A DNA stretch of 64,000 bases from Siphonodentalium dalli. Its lineage: Eukaryota > Mollusca > Scaphopoda > Gadilida > Siphonodentaliidae. Position numbers and translations under genes: made by a program. Shown here in pieces: positions 1 through 11,325 of the stretch. Location of the stretch: assembly GCA_032622095.1 (NCBI GenBank), contig CP136061.1, forward strand, positions 218,270,373-218,334,372, written 5' to 3'. Numbering within the stretch: position 1 is the first letter of the stretch; every line of letters starts with the position of its first letter. The notes below the pieces were generated by a model. That model ran no database searches. It was not told where the DNA came from and was given only the letters and a program-made list of their open reading frames with translations.

Positions 1-1036
1 TTGAAAATATTCCGTAGATTTTCGACTGACAACGCAAATTTCGATGAATTCTCCATTGTAATCGTAATTATGTGTGTCAATAAATAAAAAATAAATAGAT
101 TAATTAAACATTGAAGATATAAATGTAATACATTAAATAAATTACGGGGAATTACAACCCTCTCAAAGTTTAAAACAGTGTAAACACAACGAGCATTAGA
201 ATAAATAATATGGTGCTACATTTCCCACATTTGGTGGACTTCAGCGAAATTAAGATATATACTAAGCGAACAGAGCAATATACTGCTCTTGTTAAGCACA
301 CAAAAAATCAAACAAAATTTGTATACATTTTTAACCTTAAGTTTGAAAAGTCCCACTAAAACGGAAGAACTATATTTCGAAACTGTGTGATTCGGTTCTC
401 CGATTATTTTATCAACACAAAAGTCAAAATGCACATGGATGAAAATCACACGCATGGCAAGTCAGACACAAGAGTTCTAATTTGCCCCAATGTTGACAAG
501 TTGCTTGCGAAAATTGTCAACAAAACTACCTTTCTGATCCTCCATTATGTCATTAAGTTTTTAGTGCGGGAATTGTTCTCAAAGCACATTGGAAACTGGA
601 CTTTGCGGCGATCGGTTTTCACCATTTTGTTCGGAAAACCCCGCGCTATATATAGAAACGGAAACTAGAATACTCAGAACAAACACCGGACAATGCCGAA
701 GTTCTTCGGAACCTGAGTTCGGCTTTCAGTTAAGTAAACAAACAGAAAAAACAACGATGTTTGTGGCAATCAACCGGAATATTCTATGTGTAATTTAACA
801 TTAAAGTTAGATTATTATACACCATTCTGACCATAAGATGTCACTCTTTCCGACGTATATAGCATCATGTATTGCTTTGTTAGGTAAATCGAGTAAAATA
901 CACCACAGATTCCCGCCACAGATCCTGGGCGTATAACTCGTGTCATAAGAAGGCTATGCGCGCGTTCTCGGACTAAACACTAGCATCTCTCCATCCCAAA
1001 ATCTTAGCTAGTTTTAGTACGAGAAGACTTGGACTA
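1..1036. mobile_element. hAT-like non-autonomous element, copy 1 (left end outside window)
   Basis: This segment matches 22969-24000 almost base for base, including shared short ORFs that carry no recognisable domain. By comparison with the complete copy at 22636-24000, about 330 bp of its left end lies outside the window. It ends with the inverted-terminal sequence 'gagaagacttggacta', then agtatatg, the expected position of an 8-bp target duplication. No transposase is visible, so it is non-autonomous. The superfamily rests on the 8-bp duplication of the complete copy. Confidence 0.75.
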
Positions 1037-1755
1037 AGTATATGGTTGTTTACTGCGTCGCTGTTCTGGTCGTGCCAATGGAGCGATGGGGGATATCTGG
1101 CATGACAACACATTTTGGGTTTCACGCGATGCGAGTTATGTTAGGAAATTGTAGTAAGGCTGATCTGGCCGTGTCAATGGAGCTATGGAACGGTATCTCG
1201 CAGGACAACACATTTAGGGTTTTTGCGGATGAATATCTTCGCGGATGTCTCATTTTTGCATTAAGCTTCAAATTTGGAACATAAACTGAGATCATAAATA
1301 CAGGTCATGTGTTCGGTTGACGGACGATTTATTCCAATTGCAGTTTGGAATTCGGCGCCAAATAGGGCACGTTTTTGTCCCCCAAAATTTTGGGAGGACT
1401 ATTGTAATCAGCCGCGTCCGTTCAATCGTCTGTCCGTCCGGATGTGGGTACCTTGACTGAAGTCAACACCTCCTACAGTTCGCATCCTATTTAATTTTAC
1501 CTCAAACTTCAGAACATTGTTACGGACACATTGAAGACGTGCAACAAAACTGGTTTTGTTTTTTATTTTAATTATTGACCCTTTCCCGACAAATGTATCT
1601 TGTGTAACTTAATTTAACCCTTTACCCAACAGAACGCCCAGAAACGCCCTAACAGCCTAAATTATCTTCGGTCTGTCTCAATAAAACCATTGAAATATGG
1701 GTATCATTGGAACCGGCTCATTGGGCACATTGTGATAGTTACAGTTATGCCCTGT

Positions 1756-1824
1756 GCCAATGCATTCTCTTATATATGCGAGTCGACCATAGGTCGCCTC
1801 GCATATATAAGAGAATGCATTGGC
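1756..1824. repeat. 69-bp palindrome inside the piggyBac-like MITE
   Basis: Arms of 33 bp run from gccaatgcattctctta to taagagaatgcattggc, with one mismatch and a 3-nt centre. A mirror copy of the same palindrome lies at 1872-1940, so the two can also pair with each other. Confidence 0.85.
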
Positions 1825-1871
1825 CTAAAAAAAACCTTTTTTTAACACTTTTTACCTTTAATATGTGTTAA

Positions 1872-1940
1872 GCCAATGCATTCTCTTATATATGCGAGGC
1901 GACCTATGGTCGACTCGCATATATAAGAGAATGCATTGGC
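1872..1940. repeat. 69-bp palindrome, mirror copy
   Basis: This is the reverse complement of the palindrome at 1756-1824. The centre reads gcgacctatggtcga instead of tcgaccataggtcgc. The spacer between the two is 47 bp. Confidence 0.85.
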
Positions 1941-2621
1941 ACAGGGCCGTTCTGTTGGGTAAAGGGTTAAACTTCAGGACATTGATACTGACACATTGAA
2001 GATGAATTATTGTGCAACACATTTAGTGAAAATGCACTTTGTATCATATTAGTTACTATTAGCGTAATCAACTCCTATAGTTTGTAGTATAGGGATTTGA
2101 TAATCATGGACATTGTAACTCACACAATTGAGATATGCATGATATATATCATGATGACGGAATCAACCTTCCTCGACTTTTGAGATCCATCGATATGTGG
2201 GTATACCTGAGTGAATATGCTCATCCAGATTTATGTATACGTTATTGCCCTTTATCAACCATAAATCCTTAAAACCTGCCACCTTCGTCGGGGGACGTTT
2301 CGGCCAGCGACCTTTTATATAAAAGTAGGAAATTGCTCGATTTTGATAAAGAAAAAACGACACAATTGACACTACATATTGGTTGGAAATTCAAACCATT
2401 GGAACAATTCCAACCCGTGTTCACTCGGAAATTTCCTACGACCGTTGACCTGACACAATCATGAACTGCTTGACCAAAGTTATTTGTTGGTGGTTTTAAA
2501 GTTGCCAGAGTAAATTAGACACGCATGTGACCTGGTTACCAGGGTTATTTTACCAGGTTTATTTTACCAGTGTTAAAATTGGCAGTGAATTGGACACCCA
2601 TGTAACTGGCTACCAGGGTAA

Positions 2622-4125
2622 TTGTCCCCAGACGTTCAGTCGGAGGACTATAGAAATGACCCTCGTCCGTCCGTCCGTCCGTGTGTCCGTCCGTGCGTCC
2701 GTGTGTCCGTGCGTCCGTGCGTCCGAGATTGGGTACCTTCATGGTGTAATCAACTCCTCCTACAGTTTTAAACGTAGAGATTTGAAACTCTGGGATATTG
2801 TTCCTAACATGTTGGTGATTTGCAACATCTATATAGCTAATCAAAAATATAATTTTTTCCATATTTTTGGGGGGTTTTCGACTTAGAAAATTTGGAACTT
2901 TTTTTGCCTTTTGGATGAGATTGGGTACCTTCATGGTGTAATCAACTCCTCCTACAGTTTTAAATGTAGAGATTTTAAACTCTGGGATATTGTTCCTAAC
3001 ATGTTGGTGATTTGCAACATCTATATAGCTAATAAAAAAATTCATTTTTTCCATATTTTCGGGGGGTTTTTGACTTAGAAAATTTGGAACATTTTTGCCT
3101 TTTGGATGAGATTGGGTACCTTCAAGGTGTAATCAACTCCTCCTACAGTTTTTAAATGTAGAGATTTGAAACTCTGGGATATTGTTCCTAACATGTTGGT
3201 GATTTGCAACATCTATATAGCTAATAAAAAATATCATTTTTTCCATATTTTTGGGGGGTTTTCGACTTAGAAAATTTGGAACATTTTTGCCTTTTGGATG
3301 AGATTGGGTACCTTCAAGGTGTAATCAACTCCTCCTACAGTTTTGAATCTAGAGATTTTAAACTCTGGGATATTGTTCCTAACATGTTGGTGATTTGCAA
3401 CATCTATATAGCTAATAAAAAGTATCATTTTTTCCATATTTTTGGGGGGTTTTCCACTTAGAAAATTTGGAACATTTTTGCCTTTTGGATGAGATTGGGT
3501 ACCTTCAAGGTGTAATCAACTCCTCCTACAGTTTTAAATGTAGAGATTTGAAACTCTGGGATATTGTTCCTAACATGTTGGTGATTTGCAACATCTATAT
3601 AGCTAATAAAAAATATCATTTTTTCCATATTTTTGGGGGGTTTTCGACTTAGAAAATTTGGAACATTTTTGCCTTTTGGATGAGATTGGGTACCTTCAAG
3701 GTGTAATCAACTCCTCCTACAGTTTTGAATGTAGAGATTTTAAACTCTGGGATATTGTTCCTAACATGTTGGTGATTTGCAACATCTATATAGCTAATAA
3801 AAAGTATCATTTTTTCCATATTTTTGGGGGGTTTTCCACTTAGAAAATTTGGAACATTTTTGCCTTTTGGATGAGATTGGGTACCTTCAAGGTGTAATCA
3901 ACTCCTCCTACAGTTTTAAATGTAGAGATTTGAAACTCTTGGATATTGTTCCTAACATGTTGGTGATTTGCAACATCTATATAGCTAATACAAAAATATA
4001 ATTTTTTCGCGTTTGCATGCGTTTGTTCATCGGGTTGTTTTGTCCAAGAAATTTTGCCAAGAAACAAATCCAATCATGAAGTTTACCACTCGAGTCGGGG
4101 GACATGTGGTCTGCGATCTTTTATT
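2622..4125 (+). mobile_element. Tandem-core (Helitron/pearl-like) element, full member
   Basis: In order: a hairpin-like head (tgtccccagacgttcagtcg with gaggac), 'tatagaaatgacc', a (GTCC)n tract at about 2659-2724, seven 191-bp core units (2725-4005), and a tail 'gggggacatgtggtctgcga' followed by tctttta. Left flank, microsatellite, tandem cores and right flank is the layout of oyster 'pearl'/Helentron-derived elements. No Rep/helicase is encoded. The assignment is by architecture only. Confidence 0.5.
2725..4005 (+). repeat. Seven tandem copies of a 191-bp unit
   Basis: Units start 'gagattgggtacctt' at 2725, 2917, 3108, 3300, 3491, 3682 and 3873; spacing is 191-192 bp and the last unit is incomplete. 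Copies are nearly identical, which suggests recent expansion. They contain small ORFs of about 61 codons that differ only where the DNA differs and show no recognisable domain, so I do not treat them as genes. Diverged single or double units occur near 1440, 17660 and 56510. Confidence 0.9.
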
Positions 4126-4370
4126 TTACCAGTTTTTACATTACCAGAGTGAATTTGACACCCATGTAACCTGGTTATCATGGTTATTTTACCATTACCA
4201 GAGTGAATTGGACATCCATGTAACATCTTCACCAGGGCTGTTTTACCAGTGTTAAAATTACCAGAGTTGCATTGGACACCCATGTAAACTGGTTAACAGT
4301 GTTATTTTACTATTACAGAGTGAATAGGACACTCGTGTAAACTGGTTATCAGTGTTATTATGCCTTATTA

Positions 4371-5076
4371 TTACGTATAATTTCCAACTGCATCCCGCCT
4401 TTTATCTGATCTTTGAAAACTTCATTTGCACCCTCTTGACACTGGAATTATCCAACTGATAATCTACAGATATCGAATGAGTCAATGGTTTCTGCTGGTT
4501 AGTGGTGACCCAGATGAGATAATCCTCAAAACAGAACCAAAAAGCATCCGACAATAGGAAAAGCGTAGAGAGCCGTCTTCGAACAAAAAGAAAAAAATGT
4601 CTTTCAGACAAATGGTCGAAAACTGAACTGAAGAGCGACACGTTAGAGTAATCTTACAAAATAAATTAATAAAAAATGAAATACTAACATCGATAAGGCT
4701 ATAACAATATTATATGTTTCAGACAAAGCATTCCAACAGAATTTATCTATATAAAATGATGATAGTCAAACCAAAAATATTTTTTTCTCTGGGAACAAAA
4801 TGGGATATTTCAAATAATTCCAGAAATAAGGGTTAAAATTAGAGACGAATGTCGACAAAACAATTATCGCTCACTCCATGAAACAACCCTCACACTACAC
4901 CGGCTGCAATTTTATACCCCGGCTGCAATGTTTATACCCCAAGATCCAGTATACAGCGTATATACTAGATAATATGAGTCCGTCCGTCCGTGCGTCCATC
5001 CGCGGATTGTCATATCAGAATGACATTTGCTATGGATCCTAAGAGGTTAGCCACCACGAGCTCTCAATATATGCCA
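4371..5076. other. Intergenic stretch, no gene seen
   Basis: AT-rich unique-looking DNA. The only structured part is 4910-5010, which has a 'taccccggctgcaatgttta' duplication followed by gtccgtccgtccgtgcgtcc. That tract is the microsatellite head typical of the tandem-core elements. Confidence 0.4.
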
Positions 5077-5078
5077 TG

Positions 5079-5298
5079 TCACCAATTCGCGGCCATATTG
5101 GATCCACCAGGCCCGGTTCCGTGGTATTATTGCTACAGGTCAAAGTTCTGGAGACAGGAGTATTCATGACTTCATATATGTAAATGCTATACTCCAGAAC
5201 TTTGACCTGTAGCACTAAAACCACGGAAGCGGAGCTGGATGAATCTTTGAAACCACGGATCGGAGTTTGGTGAATCCAATACGGCCGCGACTCGGTGA
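5079..5298. mobile_element. Long-TIR MITE, copy A
   Basis: A roughly 220-bp inverted-repeat element from 'tcaccaattcgcggccatat' to 'cggccgcgactcggtga'. The arms also pair over 'caaagttctgga' with 'tccagaactttg'. A related copy lies at 11931-12162. The short ORF across it is a by-product of the repeat. No clear target duplication was found. Confidence 0.6.
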
Positions 5299-5964
5299 TC
5301 TCTCTCCCTTGTAAAGAACCAATGAAATTGTTCGCGTTTGCAGTGTTAGTGTTATCCTTCTTTATTTGTCTGGATATGATGGTTTTCTGTCCATGCAGAT
5401 ATTCCATCCATCCGGACCAATGGTGTTGTTCTCGTTTTCTGTTCCAGACTTATCCTGTTTTTGTGTATCTGGAAATGATTGTGAACATTGAAGACTGAAG
5501 AGTATGATATGGGCATAAGCCGCATAATGCGTGTATTTCGATTGATTTAATACTCAATAGCACAACAAAGTACAAAATTAGAGTGTACACATGAACATAT
5601 ATACAAGGGGTTGTAAAAATCAGCTCCTTTGGTAAGCCAGTTAATAGTTGGACTAAAAAGTAAGGTCTCCTCCTACTCAGCCAACTGCGAATTATATCTT
5701 GTTTTAAAAAGGAATATCCTCCGTTATATGCCAGCATTACTTATAGAACAATGCAGTCAAATCTAATTAATGTACATGTAAGTGAAGTGGAAAGGAACAA
5801 TATTAAATAGAATATACCCAAGAATCTGTAATAATATATAGATGGACCAAATGGAACGATGAAGATTGATGAATGAATTGATAATTACTCATGCATGTAA
5901 TGCATTGTATGCACGTGCCTGCATGTATACGTACTTATTTCCATACATGGCTTTCTAATTTCAG

Positions 5965-7437
5965 AATCACTTCGGTTCATATCAGTATTACTACACATAA
6001 GCACATGGCTGCCAATGATCCTGAGCGAATGGAGAGCATGTTCTCTGCCAACGGTGATGTGAACCTACTGGACGGAAATGGACGCCCGCCAATATATTAC
6101 GCTATTATTCGCGGACAGCTTGAAACGGTTAGAATGTTGCTAGCACACCAGTCAATAGATCTTGGTGGTATTCGTCATAAATTGCTCCAATGGGCGGCTT
6201 TATCCAAAGCTTATGGTTTCACGAAGAAAAGGGAAATGATTGACACAATCGCTTCTTCCATTAAGCCAAACAGTCTCGACATCATAGAAGCGATTGAACT
6301 CACCGGCGCTGTCGATAAGAATTTTTGGTGTTTAAAAGACGCGCTTCAACTGAGATACAGTACGACGCCACCAATTCGAAAGGTTTTGACAAGCTTGCCA
6401 TCAACAGCATATGGAGGTATCCGTGAGCCTATGACCATCGCTGAAATGGAAATGGAAGTGCAAAATTTTCCTACTGGAATTTTATATGCATATCCGGAGT
6501 CACGCCTGTTGTACGCTTCAATCTTCGAACGAATTCTCGGCTCAGGTGACGATCGTGTTCTGGCAAAGCTGACAGATCGCTCTTCCTTTGACCTGACCCG
6601 AAAACTGAGTTTCTTCGAGCATGCAATTTCATCGAGCATTTCTGCGTCTAACTTCAGCTTCTGGTTGATAAACGATTCCAAACTGGAAACATTCACAGGC
6701 GTCTTGTATTCCATATCGGCCGAAATGCTAACAGATGATATCTCAGAGAAAATTGGACGCATCATGACCACTCTCGTTCACCAGATGCTCGTGATGGTGA
6801 GCAGCGATTGCGATTGTGAAATGCTTACTCGCTATGCCTGCCGAATTCTAGATATGTTCAAAGTCTGTCTGGGTGCTCATATTAGAGAACAGGAAACAAG
6901 AGATCTGATAGGAATGCTGAGTCAGCTCAATTCGCGCTTTTTAAATGGCATGACGCTGTTGCATTTGTCCATGAGCGTCTACTTCTCCAAGTTCCAAATT
7001 ATAGGTCAAGATGGATTCCTCATGGAAATCTTTCCCTGCTTTTCCCTTGTGTTGTGGAAGGGCTGCTCAATAATGGACATGGTTATATAGTGAACACAGT
7101 AGATGATGACGGAAACACACCGTTGATGTCACTTCTCGAGTCAGTCCTAATTCAAGATGATATCTTCTTCTTCGAGGGCCCATATAAATTTATTGATGAA
7201 CTGATCACGTTATTAATTGAACACGGAACTCACATTTGTGATCGCAAAGGACTGACATTCTTCGACCGTTTGCAAATCACGAAACTTGTGGCCAACATCA
7301 AGCGACCATTTAGCAGTCTACAGTGCTGGTCTGCAAGAGTAATTGCCCGAAATAGAATCTTATATCACAAAGTGCTGCCGAAGACTCTGTTGGAATTCGT
7401 TGCCATGCACGATTGCGTTAAGAATGTGCTCAAATAA
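5965..7437 (+). pseudogene. FEM-1-like ankyrin protein, truncated and frameshifted paralogue
   Basis: This region encodes a protein colinear with residues ~155-635 of the intact FEM-1-like protein at 25787-27694. Shared blocks include the ankyrin stretch 'IYYAIIRGQLETVRMLL', the middle 'EAIELTGAV', 'FERILG', 'MTLLHLSM', 'DDDGNTPLM' and a C-terminal box resembling LECLAARA, here 'LQCWSARV'. A good splice acceptor (tttctaatttcag) ends at 5964 and the frame stays open across it. The first four ankyrin repeats are absent and I found no upstream exon encoding them. The frame breaks between about 7030 and 7050: the upstream frame stops at 7090, while the continuation ('EGLLNNGHGY...') is in another frame to 7437. 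In the VHL-box position, Cys is kept but the Leu-Ala after it is replaced. An AATAAA overlaps the stop (7433-7438). It is probably a pseudogene. A sequencing error at the indel, or an unseen upstream exon, could rescue part of it. Confidence 0.8.
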
Positions 7438-7438
7438 A

Positions 7439-8490
7439 GACTTATATGTCTGAAACATCATTTACGATATCAGTACATTGATAAAGGCGGTCTTTGTGTC
7501 TGTTGCCGTGGATACAGAAACACAATTCCCATGGTAAATCACGAACGTAATATGTCATGGTGGATTTTTGTTCGTCCCGGGGACGAGAATGAATTATTGA
7601 ATCAGTCTCTTTGAAAAGCGGACGATAATCGTATCCTATTTACGTCTGTCGATCGATCTCTCCTGGAGATTACTTTTTTTTATGACGACGCGGCTTTCTT
7701 AAGAATCGAATCCAAATATGGAGTGCATGCCTGACGTAGTAAACGTTTGTGAGAGTCGTAGTAGTTGGTAGTAGCTATAAAAACAACAAGATGCGAAATA
7801 ATAATCTGTAATAAATATCGTTGACTGATAAAAACTCGAAACATTTTGTTGTGTTTCGAACTTTCGATATATGTGGGAATTTTTTTAAGTCATTGATCTC
7901 CGATCTCGCAATTGAAATATAACTAACCACGATGTATTGTTTGCAATTGCTATCGGCTTTGTGTAGAGATATGATTCCGCCTTGCAATGATCTATTATAT
8001 ATACGTCACTATAACCAATGAAAATATTGCACCCAGTCTGAGCCATAAACCAATGGGATGGAGGGAGTCCCACCAACACAGATAAGAAATTCGACAGACG
8101 TAAATCTGATACGATTATCTCGTGTGCTATTCAAAGATACTGTGACTGAATATGACGTGTGATTTTTTAACGTTAATTCCCAGGGGTTTTTTTGTTTTGT
8201 ATTTATTACACGGATTTCGATGTCACTGTTATATTGTTTTCGGCACGAGACGAAAATCTGTGTCTGACAGGCTGTCAAGTCATTTGCTTTGTTTTCAAAC
8301 TTTTTTGTTATATGATCACATGACATAAAAACCGGAAGTAATGAATTCCGAGGTGAGGAATTTTTTTAAAAGTTTGTTGACATTCCCAAAGGACCGTTTT
8401 TATGCATATAAACACATTTGGACACAAACTCTAACCAGTTGAAGGTGAGTACATATTTCGTCAGTAATATTTGTCTTGATCCGGCGAACA
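7439..8490. other. Intergenic stretch downstream of the FEM-1-like pseudogene
   Basis: No coding exon or recognisable repeat was found. Short ORFs on the minus strand (7775-8326) lack domains and codon structure. Confidence 0.35.
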
Positions 8491-8496
8491 GTTTAG

Positions 8497-8600
8497 ATTG
8501 TCCCCAGAAAAAAATATTTCGGGGGACTATATATTTAGTATATAAATCAACGGCGTCCGTCCGCGCGTGCATGCGTCCGCCCCATATGTTTTTTTCTTCT
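8497..8600 (+). repeat. Head fragment of a tandem-core element
   Basis: It has 'attgtccccagaaaaaaata' paired with 'tttcgggggac', then 'tatatattta' and a GTCC-rich run. This is the head arrangement seen at 2622 and 14103. The core and tail are missing. Confidence 0.45.
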
Positions 8601-8687
8601 GAATATATACATGTATGCGTCGATGACGGAGACTAGGCTATGTAGGAGGTATCCGCTGGCTGCACGAGGGGGGGGGGGGGGGAGGGT

Positions 8688-9870
8688 GACAAGCTTGGAA
8701 TTTCCAACTGGTTCTCGACCCTTTTAAGCAGTCCGAAAATTCCAACTACTACCTTAAACTTTCCAACTGTTGAAAAATTTCAACCTAATACCGGTTGAAA
8801 ATTTACAGCTTATTGGCATTTCAGTCCTATGAAATTATTATTTTTGGCATCAAAGTATCATTTCCCCTCCCCCTCAGCATCCTTCCGATATATAGTGCAA
8901 GATCGTTGACCAACAGATATTATGGAAATATTTTCAACATTAGCTGGCTACAATATCATCCTTATATCAGGGCTGTGGCGCCAGAGTTATTGGGATGTAT
9001 ATATCACCCCAACTTTGCAAATCAAAATTTCAATAGATTGAAATTTCAGACAATATTATAGTTGGAACTAAAAGGCCGCTAGGCCACATGCAGTTTCCCC
9101 GAAACGATGGCTTCGTTTGGAGGGGGACTTTGCAGAAATATATTATATGGATAAAATAGTTGTGCATTGTCTCAGAACTGAGCTACGTAAAGTTGAAACA
9201 TAAGTCGACAAGGACCATAACTGTGGTAAAAATGGCAGACCGAACCTAAATAGAACTTAATCTGTATTTTCATGAGTAATCCATATACCAAATCTTACGG
9301 TAAAAATAGGCGGATGGAACAAAATTCGAACTTCGCCGGTATTTTCATATGAGTAATCCATAGGACAAACTTGAAAACAATCAGATAACTTTTACTAAAG
9401 CTATCACCCTGAAACCAAAACATTCGTCATATTCTAAGTCGACAAGGGCCATAACTCCGGCAAAAATGAGCGGAAATTTTATACATTAAGGCCAAAATTA
9501 GGACAAACTTGAAAACAATCAGATAACTATAACTAAAGCTATCACCCGGAAACCAAAACAATCGTCATATTCTAAGTCGACAAAGGCCATAACTCCGGCA
9601 AAAATGAGCGGAAATTTGATACATTAAGGCCAAAATTAATAATTTCGTATTTTCAGTCAAATATTTGGACTGAAATGGCAATAAGCAGTAAATTTTCAAC
9701 CACAGTGTGTGGTCCGGTATTAGGCTGGAATTTTTCAACAGTTGGAAAGTTTAAGGTAGTAGTTGGAAACTTCCAACCCAGAGGCTTTTTTATTGGAATT
9801 TTCGGACCTTTCTCGGACATTTCTGACTGGTTAAACGGGACGAGAGCCAGTTTGAAATTCCAAGCTGTCA
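8688..9870. mobile_element. Long-TIR element with an internal tandem core
   Basis: The left arm (about 8688-8808, from 'gacaagcttggaatttc') is the inverted match of the right arm (about 9680-9870, ending 'gaaattccaagctgtc'). Shared blocks include 'ccaactactaccttaaac' and 'ccaactgttgaaaa'. The right arm carries roughly 50 bp extra. Between the arms, 9180-9650 holds tandem units containing 'ggccataactccggcaaaa' and 'agctatcacccggaaacca'. No transposase ORF is present. Confidence 0.6.
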
Positions 9871-10274
9871 AACTATAAGATATTTGGGATAATATTACCC
9901 CAATGAATCCGAACAAGTTTCCAAATTCGGCAAATAATAGGCTGCAATTATGTGGTATTATCCACATAATTTCAACTGTTGACAAATATCAGCCCATTAT
10001 CTCGGAATTTTTTGGAAATGTCTACATTGCAATCAACATTGATTAATGATTATTTTATATCAATAGACGGAAAAATCCGACTTATTCAAATACATGGCTT
10101 TTTGTCGTGGTGTATATACCACATTAAACGTGTACGCCATATTAGTTAATGTGTGTAATGTTGTAATACCCCGGTATTACTTTCATGAAAACGACACTTC
10201 GGAAAATAAACCTTCCTAATGATTATTTGGAATACAAATATGGCCCCCTAATCAGTTATAGGGTTAATGGAGGA

Positions 10275-10333
10275 GCGACTGGACATTTCGGAAACTAGAT
10301 GGGCGTGGATTTAGTTTCCGAATGTCCAGTCGC
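10275..10333. repeat. Short hairpin, 24-bp arms
   Basis: 'gcgactggacatttcggaaa' pairs with 'tttccgaatgtccagtcgc' around a loop of about 13 nt. It directly precedes the larger inverted repeat at 10335-10880. Confidence 0.7.
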
Positions 10334-10334
10334 G

Positions 10335-10880
10335 AGCGTATTAAAGATGGATTATCTCTTTAAATAACAAATTTTAAATAGTTGCGTGTATAAAATAATA
10401 GATATGAACTGAAGACATATGTCCGGAAAAGCTTCTATCAATTAATATTGATTTTATTTCGAATATTAAATCGGGCCCATTTATGTTACTATTTTTAGAA
10501 CCGACCATTCGGATGAGACCGTATTACGATATAGAGCACTGGGCTGTTCCTACGGCTACGCAACGAATGTCAAATGTCACAGATTGATTGTTTGTATTGT
10601 TTTGTTCCACAGATATAAGCGATAGTGAGTATAATTAACGTTTATTTGTGACAAAATTGCACAATATAATTTCTGGTCTATGATAACAGTAACCACTATT
10701 GTTCGTTAGCTGAACAAACACACCTTTTTACTTTTTAGACCAGAAAATATTCGAAATAAAATTAATATTAATCGATAGAAGCATTTCCGGACAGGAGTCT
10801 TCGATTCAAATCTAATATTTTATACCCCGGTAACTATATAATACATGTTTACAAAGAGATAATCCACCTTTAAAGGCCCA
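10335..10880. repeat. Foldback-type inverted repeat
   Basis: The left arm (about 10335-10475) and right arm (about 10738-10880) are inverted matches with scattered differences, for example 'ccggaaaagcttctatcaat' against the complement of 'atcgatagaagcatttccgg'. 'gattatctctttaaa' pairs with 'ttacaaagagataatc'. No coding capacity was seen in the interior. Confidence 0.55.
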
Positions 10881-11325
10881 CTTAATTTTTGAACCCCCAG
10901 ATTACTTTATATAAAATATATGCCATATTATATACCTTTTGAAAATGGAAGCTCCAAAACATTCTGTTATAAACTTATCCGGTGTAATAAACTGTGGACA
11001 TGTTGTTTTTGTTGAGTTGCCAACGCGTTTTGTCATAAAGATTGAAGTAAAAATCAGTATTATTTTCAATGCAGGGGGGATAACTCTATATATTCTTCCC
11101 CTTTCATTGAAAAAGTTTGAATTATGTTGCATTCTGGGTGCCAGAGGGGGGGGGGTCTTCAGCAGTTTTCTATTTCTCTGTGGGCATCTTCTGAGATACG
11201 ATGTTTCTAATAGTGATGAATTATAGTATTTTAATCATATTTTATAGCACAGATTGTTATTAAAATCGTATATCAAGTAGCTATAAAAAAATAATCGGCG
11301 ACTCGAAAATTAAGTGGGCCTTTAA
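10870..11325. mobile_element. TTAA-flanked MITE
   Basis: Termini read TTAAAGGCCCACTTAATTTT and AAAATTAAGTGGGCCTTTAA, a clean inverted repeat with TTAA at both ends. It is about 450 bp and has no transposase. A TTAA target site suggests piggyBac-type mobilisation, although the TTAA could be part of the TIR. Confidence 0.65.

Larger units (their letters stand above)
1618..1966. mobile_element. piggyBac-like MITE, copy 1
   Basis: A 349-bp element bounded by TTAA on both sides (1614-1617 and 1967-1970), with terminal inverted repeats CCCTTTACCCAACAGAACG / CGTTCTGTTGGGTAAAGGG. A TTAA target site with CCC...GGG termini is typical of piggyBac. There is no transposase. It holds two 69-bp palindromes (1756-1824 and 1872-1940). 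A second copy in opposite orientation lies at 62036-62427. Confidence 0.8.
1377..2330 (+). mobile_element. Tandem-core (Helitron/pearl-like) element, interrupted by a MITE
   Basis: It begins with a C-run/G-run hairpin (cccccaaaattttggg), then 'aggactattg', GTCC-rich DNA, and a core like the 191-bp unit of the neighbouring array ('gggtacctt...caacacctcctacagtt'). It ends near 2285-2325 with 'cgggggacg...ggccagcgacctttta', the tail shared by other family members. A TTAA-flanked MITE splits the core. The family assignment is inferred from architecture. Confidence 0.45.
2497..4370 (+). repeat. ~60-bp minisatellite split by an inserted tandem-core element
   Basis: Units of the form 'ttaccagagtgaattggaca' + 'cccatgtaac(c)tggttat' occur at about 2497-2620 and again at about 4130-4370. 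The intervening 1.5 kb is the 191-bp array element. The simplest reading is one minisatellite interrupted by insertion. The copies are imperfect, so unit length is approximate. Confidence 0.6.

Noticed and set aside
216-455. 79-residue ORF conserved with 23183-23422
   Set aside because: Conservation is explained by the two copies of the same non-autonomous element; no start context or domain supports a gene.
1756-1940. Bacterial-type terminator or replication origin reading of the palindromes
   Set aside because: They lie inside a TTAA-flanked MITE present twice in the window.
3276-3843. Three identical-looking 61-codon ORFs in tandem
   Set aside because: They follow the 191-bp repeat exactly, have no domain, and changes between copies do not favour synonymous sites; a product of the repeat.
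2725-4005. CRISPR-like array
   Set aside because: Units of 191 bp follow head to tail without unique spacers, in a spliced eukaryotic genome.
5039-5407. 122-residue ORF on the minus strand
   Set aside because: It spans both arms of the inverted-repeat MITE at 5079-5298; peptide halves reflect the palindrome.
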